From contig URCP01000025.1 of assembly GCA_900546315.1 (NCBI GenBank), forward strand, positions 1 to 29,665: a DNA stretch of 29,665 bases. The letters are read 5' to 3'. The notes beneath the pieces are model-generated. The model saw only the letters and a program-made list of their open reading frames with translations. It searched no databases and was not told where the DNA came from. A program made the translations under genes and the position numbers. Source of the stretch: an uncultured Eubacteriales bacterium. GTDB lineage: Bacteria; Bacillota; Clostridia; Oscillospirales; CAG-272. This document shows, one piece after another, positions 23,304-29,665 of the stretch (position 1 is its first letter; the number at the start of each line of letters is the position of its first letter).

Positions 23304-26300
23304 TTACTTAACGGTTACGAAGTACGTAACGGTAAGGTTTGCAGCATTGTCAGCATCTACGAAAGTAAAGGTTACCTTGTAGGTGCCAGAGGCAAGATCG
23401 AATGCAAGACCTGCTGCGTCAGTGTAACCAGTTACGGTAAGGACAGCATCCTTGAAGGTTGCAGTTGCCTTGCTCGGAACTGCGTCATAACCGCCATTAG
23501 AATTACGCTTTTCAATCGTGGAAGCGATTGCGGTTGCGGTCTTAGTGGTGGACTTTTCAGCGGTAGTAGCGTCATTGTAAAGGGTGATGGTAACATTACC
23601 CTTATCGTCTGCGCCAATTACTGCCGGAAGGTTTTCACCCTTATCAGAACCTAAAGTCCAGCTCCAAGTAGCGTCCGTTGCAGGAGTTATCGGCTTATTG
23701 GTATCAACGACCTCAGTCTTAACGATAGCAACGAAGATGCCATCCTTAAGATCAGATGCCTGACCATTAGAAGCAAGATAGTAGAACATTGCAGTCTTAC
23801 CGTCAGCAATGAGGTTCTTAGCGTCGCCGCCAGCCTTGACATCAACGCCATCCTTATCGATGAGCTGAGCCTTGAAGGAGCTTACCTTATCGGAGTACTT
23901 AACGATACCGGAGTTGATACCAGTCGAACCATTAGCTGTGATGTAGAAGTATCTATCATTAAGAACGATAGAATCCTTTGCAACAGTAGCAGAAGCGAAG
24001 TATCTGTCATTGGTCAGTTCAATCGGAGTAGCCATACCAAGCTTGTTGGTGATAACAACACCCTTTTCGTCTACCTGATATGCCTTGCCAGCAAGGAGCT
24101 TATCAGCAGAGTAGAGAGAAACCTTAGAACCATCGGACATATTGACTGCTGCGTCGCCGTAGTAGTAGTAAGTGCCCTCATAGTTCGAGCCAAGACCGAA
24201 GCCCTCAGCGGTGTCGATCTGATACATGTTGACCTTGTAGTTTGCCGGGATGTAAACGATACCGTAAACGGTGGATGCAATTCCGAAGCCCTCAACAGAG
24301 TCGTAGTTGTAAACAATTACGCGAGTTGCGGTTCCAGCGGAAGAAACGCCATCAACATCTGCGTAGCCGATCTTATCAGCAAAGATCTTAGTTGCGTTGC
24401 CAGCCTTAAGGTTGATCACAGAATCCTTAGCGGAAGTGGTGACAACCTGGAGCTTGCCAGCTGCATTGATGAAGTAGAATACGGTATTATCGTTGGTGCG
24501 GATTCTGGTGTATCTGTCGCCCTCAACTGTGATGCCATCAAGGAATTCAACCTTGCCGTTAGCAGCAATGCCGGAAACCTTAGTGGTGTCATAGAGAGTA
24601 GCTGCGGCGAGACCGAAGCCCTTATTCTTTACAGAAACAGTTGCATAGTCGCTGATCTTGTTGTTTTCAACAAGAGCTATACCGAGACGATAAGAACCAT
24701 CTTCAAGCTTGATGCCCTTGTAGATGTTGTTCTCAGTTCTGAAGTACTTGGAAGCGATGCTGGAGAAGTAGAACGAGCTGAGGTCAGAGAAGACAACGGT
24801 CTTGCCGGTATCAGGATTCAGAACCTCAGAGATAACAGCGTCTTCAACGAGCTTGCCGTCAACATAAATGTCAGCGAGCAGACCCTTGTTGCTGATATCG
24901 ATCATGTTCTTGATTGCAACGAGGCTGAAGGACTCTTCAACATCGTAGGACTCTGCGTATACAATGTAACCATTGTAAGCGTAGAACTTAACGGTTGCAC
25001 CGCGGCTTGCAGCGTTGAAGAAGTTCTCGTAGTTAACGAATGCGAGAGCAGGCTTGGAAACGATATTGCCGATAGAATCAGCCTTATTCAGTTCGCCAGC
25101 GTTGGTCTCTGCGAGCGATGCGCCGAAGCTGCCGGAGTTGGTACCAGCAAACTTATAGGTGGTGCCGCTGATGGTGATGGTGTATTTCTCAGGCTTATCG
25201 GTGAGATTGATTCTCTCGATAGTGCCGAACTGGAGGTCAACAGTGCCGAGGACATCAACAGTGTTGGTCTGCTTGTTGTAAGTGTAAGTGAAGATCTGAC
25301 CCTTTGCAAGATCCTTCGAGAACTTAACATTCTCAGTGGACTTCTTGAATGCGTTGGAATCAATGTTGACCTTCTTGCCGTCTCTGTTGTTGAATACGGA
25401 CATGTAAACCGGGGTGCTGATTGCACGATCGTACTTACCGTCGCCGTTATCATCAAACAGGGTGAGCTGGAGTGCGCCAGAAAGCTTGGTCAGGTCTGCG
25501 TAACCCTCAACAGAAGTGAACTCGTTGTACTTGTCAGCGATTTCCTTAACGTTGAGGAGCTCAGCTGCGGTGTAGAGAAGGAATGCGTCCTTATCCTTGT
25601 CCTTAGCGAGCTTGTAGAGGGTCTGTCCGTTAGCTGCGGTAACTTCCTGCTTAAGAGCAAGAACAGTACCATCCTGAGCAACAACGTCGCCGTTCTTGTT
25701 GTAGTAGAGCTTGCTTACGTTGTCGAGAGTAGCGGTCGGAACCTTACCATCGTTGGTCTTAACGATGATCTCATTCTTAATGGTGTTCTTCTCAAAGCTG
25801 TCAGTGAGCCAGTAAACTCTGTTGTCGATAGTGACCTTCTTGCCATCGTTGCTAACAGAAACATTAGAATCGGTGGTAAGAACAGTGGTAGCAGTACCAG
25901 CAATAGCCTTATCGAACTTGCCGTCTTCCTTGAGGTTGACGAGCTTAACAGAATAACCAATCACGTCGTCAGCCTTGACATCCTCGTCGAATCCGAGCTT
26001 AGCGAATTCAACATACATGCCATCGCCGAGAGTGCCATCAGCATTGAGTTTCTGAATGGTCACATACTTGTCATCAGCAACAGCCTCAGAAGTACCAGTG
26101 TAGGACTGAGCGCTAGTAGCGGTGATAACAAACGTGGTGGTATTCTTAATGGTAGCCTCTCCGAAGTTCTTAGCTGCGATAGTTGCGCCGCCGTCAGCCG
26201 GAGTGGTGTACAGCATGTTGTAGATAACCTGAGCGGTCTCAGCTCTGGTGAGAACCTTGTCGCCCTTGTTAACAGCAACATTCTTGGTGAGACCAATCTT

Positions 26301-26774
26301 TGCAGCCTGGTTGTAAGCTGCGAGCCAGTAAGGATCGCCGGAAACGTCTACAGTGTAGCCGAGTGCGCGGAGAGCCATGATCAGCGCATCCTGGTATCTG
26401 ATACCAGCGTGCGGTGCGAACTGAAGGTTACCGATACCGGTAACGATGCCGTTCATGTAAGCGTAGTTGATTGCGCCGTACCATTCGGTAACGTCGGTGA
26501 AGATGGACATTCCCTCAGCCCACTCTTCGTTGGTCTTGTCGGGATCGAGAGCTCTTGCCATCATAAGAGCCATCTGATATCTCTCAACGGAACCGTCGGG
26601 ATTGAACTTGTCATCGCCGACACCGTTAACGATTCCCTTCTCGACGAGGTCAGCGATAGCAGCAGCGTACTGGTTATCTTCAGCCACGTCAGAGAAAGCG
26701 GAAACCGTTGCAGCAGCGCTTACTACCATAAGCATAGCAAGCACTAATGCGAGAAACTTCTTGAAATTTCTCAT
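23304..26774 (-). CDS. S-layer-homology (SLH) domain surface protein
   Basis: 1156 residues from the ATG at 26774, chosen because AAAGGAG precedes it and the protein then begins with a typical signal peptide (MRNFKKFLALVLAML..., cleavage near VSAFS). Three SLH repeats follow, at about 27-80 (FSDVAEDNQYAAAIADLV), 92-140 (FTDVTEWYGAINYAY) and 150-190 (ending LTRAETAQVIYNMLY). These anchor the protein to secondary cell-wall polymer. The remaining roughly 950 residues are a Lys/Asp/Thr-rich, beta-rich region without recognised catalytic motifs. The gene has lower GC and strongly restricted codon choice compared with its neighbours, as expected of a very abundant protein, likely the S-layer itself. 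A near-consensus promoter and a leader of about 130 nt precede it. Confidence 0.9.
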   Translation of the reverse strand: MRNFKKFLALVLAMLMVVSAAATVSAFSDVAEDNQYAAAIADLVEKGIVNGVGDDKFNPDGSVERYQMALMMARALDPDKTNEEWAEGMSIFTDVTEWYGAINYAYMNGIVTGIGNLQFAPHAGIRYQDALIMALRALGYTVDVSGDPYWLAAYNQAAKIGLTKNVAVNKGDKVLTRAETAQVIYNMLYTTPADGGATIAAKNFGEATIKNTTTFVITATSAQSYTGTSEAVADDKYVTIQKLNADGTLGDGMYVEFAKLGFDEDVKADDVIGYSVKLVNLKEDGKFDKAIAGTATTVLTTDSNVSVSNDGKKVTIDNRVYWLTDSFEKNTIKNEIIVKTNDGKVPTATLDNVSKLYYNKNGDVVAQDGTVLALKQEVTAANGQTLYKLAKDKDKDAFLLYTAAELLNVKEIADKYNEFTSVEGYADLTKLSGALQLTLFDDNGDGKYDRAISTPVYMSVFNNRDGKKVNIDSNAFKKSTENVKFSKDLAKGQIFTYTYNKQTNTVDVLGTVDLQFGTIERINLTDKPEKYTITISGTTYKFAGTNSGSFGASLAETNAGELNKADSIGNIVSKPALAFVNYENFFNAASRGATVKFYAYNGYIVYAESYDVEESFSLVAIKNMIDISNKGLLADIYVDGKLVEDAVISEVLNPDTGKTVVFSDLSSFYFSSIASKYFRTENNIYKGIKLEDGSYRLGIALVENNKISDYATVSVKNKGFGLAAATLYDTTKVSGIAANGKVEFLDGITVEGDRYTRIRTNDNTVFYFINAAGKLQVVTTSAKDSVINLKAGNATKIFADKIGYADVDGVSSAGTATRVIVYNYDSVEGFGIASTVYGIVYIPANYKVNMYQIDTAEGFGLGSNYEGTYYYYGDAAVNMSDGSKVSLYSADKLLAGKAYQVDEKGVVITNKLGMATPIELTNDRYFASATVAKDSIVLNDRYFYITANGSTGINSGIVKYSDKVSSFKAQLIDKDGVDVKAGGDAKNLIADGKTAMFYYLASNGQASDLKDGIFVAIVKTEVVDTNKPITPATDATWSWTLGSDKGENLPAVIGADDKGNVTITLYNDATTAEKSTTKTATAIASTIEKRNSNGGYDAVPSKATATFKDAVLTVTGYTDAAGLAFDLASGTYKVTFTFVDADNAANLTVTYFVTVK

Positions 26775-26907
26775 TGTGATTTTCTCCTTTATAGATTTTT
26801 TTCGGGGTTCGGGCAATCTCAGCCGCTCGCGCGCCGCGGTCGCATCCGGTCTCACGGGAATGTTTCCCCGGAGCGGTCAAGGCGTCCATTACCTGAATTT
26901 TTTCCCT
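26775..26907 (-). promoter_or_regulatory. Long 5' leader of the SLH protein mRNA
   Basis: From the promoter at 26914-26942 to the start at 26774 there are about 130 nt. The middle is GC-rich with self-complementary segments (for example the gcggcgcgcgagcgg region near 26830-26845). No other gene was seen. Long stable leaders are known for abundant S-layer mRNAs; a stabilising role here is inferred. Confidence 0.4.
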
Positions 26908-26913
26908 GTCAAT

Positions 26914-26942
26914 ATCATACTACAAGTCAACTTTTTTTTCAA
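26914..26942 (-). promoter_or_regulatory. Promoter of the SLH surface protein gene
   Basis: On the minus strand: TTGAAA (26937-26942), a 17-bp spacer and TATGAT (26914-26919). A second TTGACT lies in the spacer. The region between this promoter and the upstream dacA-like stop (26993) is only 50 bp and has no clear terminator. Confidence 0.72.
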
Positions 26943-26992
26943 GAGGTTTCCCCCAGTTGTAAGGTATTTGTAATTTTAAACCCCCTTTAATA

Positions 26993-28126
26993 TTACGCCC
27001 GGCAAAGCAGCATCCGAGTGAAAAATTCGCAAAAAAGCCCGGTAAATCCTATCTTTCCGACACTTTCCGCCGCCCTGACCGGCGCCGAGGCGATCTCCTC
27101 GCCGTTAAGATAATAAACGGCGCGCCCGACCTCGTCCCCGCCCGAGACCGGCGCCTCGACGTCCTCCGGCAGTGACAGCTCGCAGGAAATCTTCCCCGCC
27201 TCCCCCTTCTTAACGACAAGCGGCGTAACGTCCGACGTGACCGGAACCGCGGAAGCCACCCCGCCGACCACCCGCAAAGGCGGAAGCTCCCCCGGAGTAA
27301 GCCGCGCGACCTCAAAATTCGCGAACCCGTAATCGAGCAGCTTCTTAGCCGACTCATTGCGGGCGTCACGCGTGGGCGACGCCATAACGACCGCGATAAG
27401 CTGCATCCCGTCCCTCAGCGCCGTCGCGCTGATACAGAACTTAGCCTTCGACGTCGACCCGGTCTTAAGCCCGTTAGCGCCGCGGTAGAAGCGCACGAGC
27501 CGGTTAGTGTTTGTAAGCCCGAACGCGCCGTTCCGGATAGTGTCCATCCAGATCGACGAGTACTCGAGAATCTTCGGGTGCTTTGTGATCAGCTCGCGGG
27601 ACATGACCGCGATGTCGCGCGCGGTGGTCACATGACCCTCGACCGTGTCGTCGAGACCGTTCGTATTCTTGAAGACGGTGTTCGTCATGCCGAGCTCGGC
27701 GGCGCGCTCGTTCATACGCTCGACGAAGGCTTCCTCGCTCCCCGCGACCTTCTCGGCGAGCGCGACGGCGGCGTCGTTGGCGCTCGAGACGACGACGCAC
27801 TTGACCATCTCCCAGACCGGCATCTCCTCTCCCGGCTCGAGGAAGACCTGAGACCCGCCCATAGACGCGGCGTGTTCGGATGTCTGGACCATATCCTCCC
27901 ACCCGAGCCACCCCTCGTCGACCGCCTCCATGACGAGCAGCAGCGTCATGATCTTTGTGACCGAAGCGGGCGGGAGCGGCTCGTCCGCGTTAAATTCGTA
28001 GAGCACCGTCCCGGTCTCCGCCTCCATAAGCAGGCAGCTGGGCGCGCCGAAATCCACGTCAGCCGCCCGCGCCGGCAGAACGAGCGACAGAGCCGCAAGC
28101 CCCGCCGCGATAAATCTCCTTTTCAA
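26993..28126 (-). CDS. dacA: D-alanyl-D-alanine carboxypeptidase, DacA type (peptidase S11)
   Basis: 377 residues with a signal peptide (MKRRFIAAGLAALSLVLPARA) and the three penicillin-binding active-site motifs: SVTK (Ser55, Lys58), SAN (115-117) and KTG (221-223). It trims the terminal D-Ala from peptidoglycan stem peptides outside the membrane. The C-terminal domain (about 280-360) and a short hydrophobic/amphipathic tail would hold it at the membrane. The start codon is TTG (28124-28126), supported by GGAGGTGA at ideal spacing and the signal peptide directly after. No promoter of its own was recognised; transcription may come through the HPr-like gene's terminator region. Confidence 0.9.
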   Translation of the reverse strand: MKRRFIAAGLAALSLVLPARAADVDFGAPSCLLMEAETGTVLYEFNADEPLPPASVTKIMTLLLVMEAVDEGWLGWEDMVQTSEHAASMGGSQVFLEPGEEMPVWEMVKCVVVSSANDAAVALAEKVAGSEEAFVERMNERAAELGMTNTVFKNTNGLDDTVEGHVTTARDIAVMSRELITKHPKILEYSSIWMDTIRNGAFGLTNTNRLVRFYRGANGLKTGSTSKAKFCISATALRDGMQLIAVVMASPTRDARNESAKKLLDYGFANFEVARLTPGELPPLRVVGGVASAVPVTSDVTPLVVKKGEAGKISCELSLPEDVEAPVSGGDEVGRAVYYLNGEEIASAPVRAAESVGKIGFTGLFCEFFTRMLLCRA

Positions 28127-28133
28127 AAAATCA

Positions 28134-28159
28134 CCTCCGCGACAATATATTCACGGAGG
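28134..28159 (-). promoter_or_regulatory. Possible ribosome-site-sequestering hairpin before dacA
   Basis: On the minus strand a CCTCCG (28154-28159) is followed 14 nt later by CGGAGG (28134-28139), the dacA ribosome site. Pairing of these six bases would hide the site. It is a small hairpin and could be chance. Confidence 0.3.
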
Positions 28160-28171
28160 AAAAAAGATATG

Positions 28172-28195
28172 AAAAAAGCCTCCCCGAAGGGAGGC
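28172..28195 (-). terminator. Intrinsic terminator of the HPr-like gene
   Basis: On the minus strand the stem gcctcc...ggaggc (28178-28195) is followed by six Ts (28172-28177), 15 bp after the stop at 28210. Confidence 0.88.
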
Positions 28196-28209
28196 GCCGC
28201 GAGCGGCAC

Positions 28210-28437
28210 TCAGATCATATACGGCTTGATCTCAGCGAAGAGCTCGTCGGTATTGTCGCTGTGAGCGGTGAGCTTGATCGGCTTGAGCAGATCGAGCGAG
28301 AAGATGCCCATGATGGACTTAGCGTCAACGATGTAGCGTCCGGACGAAAGGTCAATGTCGATGTCGTACTTAGAGACGATGTCGACGAACTTGCGGACGT
28401 CCTCAATGGAAGAGAGCTTGATATCTACTGTTTTCAT
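28210..28437 (-). CDS. HPr-like protein lacking the catalytic histidine
   Basis: 75 residues. The C-terminal two thirds match the HPr fold, with DAKSIMGIFSLDL containing the regulatory serine position (Ser41 here, Ser46 in HPr). The N-terminal GLHARP loop that carries the phosphorylated His15 is absent: the region reads KLSSIEDVRKF, and the only histidine (His60) is elsewhere. It therefore cannot carry phosphate for the sugar phosphotransferase system in the normal way and may be a regulatory HPr relative (Crh-like in concept). AAGGAG precedes the ATG. It has its own consensus promoter and terminator. Confidence 0.85.
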   Translation of the reverse strand: MKTVDIKLSSIEDVRKFVDIVSKYDIDIDLSSGRYIVDAKSIMGIFSLDLLKPIKLTAHSDNTDELFAEIKPYMI

Positions 28438-28491
28438 ATTAACATACTCCTTATTTATAATCTTTGTTTATTTTATTCCGGTTACATAAAT

Positions 28492-28520
28492 ATGATACTC
28501 TATTTCCGCCGATTTGTCAA
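28492..28520 (-). promoter_or_regulatory. Promoter of the HPr-like gene
   Basis: On the minus strand: perfect TTGACA (28515-28520), a 17-bp spacer and TATCAT (28492-28497), giving a leader of about 45 nt. Confidence 0.82.
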
Positions 28521-28621
28521 TAGGTTTTGGAAATTTTCCAATCATGTTTATTTTTTAACAAAGTAAAACAGATATGTGCAGAGTGAACAACCCGGTCGGA
28601 CATTTCTATCAGAACAGACCA

Positions 28622-29665
28622 TTATCCGATAATTCCGACCTCGACCGAGCGATTGTCCGCCGGATAATACACCGAGAGCGAGTCTTTCCCAAACCTGAAA
28701 ACAACCCCGTGTGGCGTCGAGACGAACTGGAGCGCGACAGATATCCCGTCGTCATCGCCATAGGAAGCCGCGATATCCGCGCGAATCCCGCACGCGAGAT
28801 GCCCGACGAACCCGGTCGGAGCCATAGGACAGCTGTCGAAGTGATTGTACTCCCACTTCCCGGCGCCGCAGACGACCTCGATCTTCTGCCCGGACGCCCC
28901 GACGACAGTCAGTATCAGCTCAGAGCCGACCTTTTCGTACCCGAACGCGGAAAGCCTGAATTGATTCTCCCCGAGCCTGTACATGACCGGCGCGATATCG
29001 GAACCGCGGATGACCGGCGGGACAAGCACCGGAGCGCAGGCGGTATCGATGACGCAAGACCGCTCCGGGAGCGGACGATCGCTCATCGACGCGTATATCG
29101 TTTCCCAGAAGATATCGAGTATCCGCTGTGTCATCCCGGTCTCCGCCGTGATGACGACGACCGCGTCCCTTTCCGGCATAACTATGCTGAACTGCCCGTA
29201 CGCGCCGTCCGCGCGGAACCCACCGTGCCGGCACCCCCAGAACTGGTATCCGTACCCGAGCTTCCAGTCCGGGGTCTCGTATACGTCGGAGGTCTCCGAG
29301 ACGACCGACGACGCGTCAGCGACCCAGCTCTCCGGAAGTATCCTTCGCCCGCCGAAAACGCCCTTGTTCAGGTAAAGCACGCCGAGTTTCAGCATATCCT
29401 CCATCGAAACGTGAATCCCCCATCCGCCGTCCGACACGCCGTCCGGGGATTCCTCCCACCAGACGCCGGAGATGCCAAGCGGATCAAAGAGCCGCGTCCT
29501 CAGATAATCGACCAGCTTCATCCCGGTCAGCTTCGTTATTACAGCCGACAGCATATATGTCGCCGTGGAATTGTACGCAAAGCGCGTCCCCGGCTCATGC
29601 TCAACGTCAAGCGAGAAGCGTCGCCTCGGAAGACATGAAGGATCCGTTGTCGGTGAACCCGAAGC
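28622..29665 (-). CDS. Beta-lactamase-fold serine hydrolase, N-terminus beyond window
   Basis: The open frame runs off the right end, so the N-terminus with the expected S-x-x-K motif is not seen. Near the edge is the Y-x-N motif in FAYNSTATYMLSAV, just before the first internal ATG (29554), so that ATG is not the true start. Further on, RHGGFRADGAYGQFSIVM matches the H/R-x-G third motif region of class C beta-lactamase-like hydrolases and D,D-peptidases. A C-terminal domain of about 120 residues follows. The likely activity is hydrolysis of an ester or peptide; true antibiotic resistance is not implied. Near 29600-29640 an alternative frame reads FTDNGSFMSSEATLL, also family-like, so a frameshift at the edge is possible. 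Confidence 0.75.
   Translation of the reverse strand, partial: ASGSPTTDPSCLPRRRFSLDVEHEPGTRFAYNSTATYMLSAVITKLTGMKLVDYLRTRLFDPLGISGVWWEESPDGVSDGGWGIHVSMEDMLKLGVLYLNKGVFGGRRILPESWVADASSVVSETSDVYETPDWKLGYGYQFWGCRHGGFRADGAYGQFSIVMPERDAVVVITAETGMTQRILDIFWETIYASMSDRPLPERSCVIDTACAPVLVPPVIRGSDIAPVMYRLGENQFRLSAFGYEKVGSELILTVVGASGQKIEVVCGAGKWEYNHFDSCPMAPTGFVGHLACGIRADIAASYGDDDGISVALQFVSTPHGVVFRFGKDSLSVYYPADNRSVEVGIIG

Noticed and set aside
28168..28263. Small plus-strand frame with GGAGG before ATG
   Set aside because: It runs through the HPr-like gene's terminator hairpin and the gene's 3' end in antisense. The GGAGG is part of the hairpin complementary to the dacA ribosome site.
28574..29638. 354-residue open frame on the plus strand
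   Set aside because: It is antisense to the beta-lactamase-fold gene. It has no ribosome site and an unnatural Arg/Asp-rich composition.
1..29665. CRISPR arrays, rRNA, tRNA, phage structural genes
   Set aside because: No regularly spaced short repeats, conserved RNA stretches or phage-like proteins were seen when reading the window. A dedicated search was not possible.

Overview
The window looks like a piece of chromosome from an anaerobic, gut-type Clostridia (Bacillota). This is inferred from several things: oxygen-sensitive glycyl radical enzymes (GREs), lipoprotein sugar-binding proteins with EF-hand-like loops, an SLH-domain surface protein, a YhaN/YhaO pair, a CmpB-like membrane protein, GGAGG-type ribosome sites and near-consensus sigma-A promoters. 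No rRNA, tRNA or CRISPR array was seen, so no species is named.

Left part (1-5.8 kb). A GRE cut off by the window start is followed by a solute-binding lipoprotein (SBP1). Between SBP1 and its likely terminator (about 4985) lie two insertions. The first is a decayed IS5-like element with intact 17-bp ends (2609-3177). Directly next to it is a 1.8-kb cassette (3179-4976) bounded by perfect 66-bp inverted repeats. The cassette carries a second binding lipoprotein (SBP2) with different codon use and the truncated start of another gene. A strong promoter with a strong terminator about 95 nt downstream (5048-5177) suggests an orphan small RNA.

Centre (5.6-16.4 kb). A 135-bp, highly structured repeat occurs twice in opposite orientation (5662-5796 and 16159-16293) and brackets about 10.4 kb of accessory metabolism. 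This contains a tightly packed operon: a regulator with an N-terminal sugar-receptor-like fold and a C-terminal LuxR-like HTH, a GRE-activating radical SAM enzyme, a GRE, and a GH32 fructan or sucrose hydrolase. A convergent AraC regulator follows, then a divergent unit with a third binding lipoprotein (SBP3) and an SGNH esterase, then a broken GH36-like gene. Copy 1 of the repeat lies in the 5' leader of the operon. An IS256-like scrap adjoins copy 2. A reasonable reading is a mobile carbohydrate-use island in which released sugars feed a radical-enzyme step of unknown substrate. Three binding proteins occur with no transporter permease in view.

Right part (16.4-29.7 kb). Mostly ordinary housekeeping genes: a zinc-ribbon membrane protein, a SWIM-domain protein, a SAM methyltransferase, the YhaN-like/YhaO-like ATPase-nuclease pair, a CmpB-like membrane protein, a highly expressed SLH surface protein, a D,D-carboxypeptidase of the DacA type, an HPr-like protein lacking the phosphorylatable histidine, and a beta-lactamase-fold serine hydrolase cut off by the window end.

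Most noteworthy are the two inverted-repeat architectures (66 bp around a single SBP gene, 135 bp around the GRE/GH32 island), the structured leader shared by the 135-bp repeats, the unusual GRE operon regulator, and the orphan short transcript.
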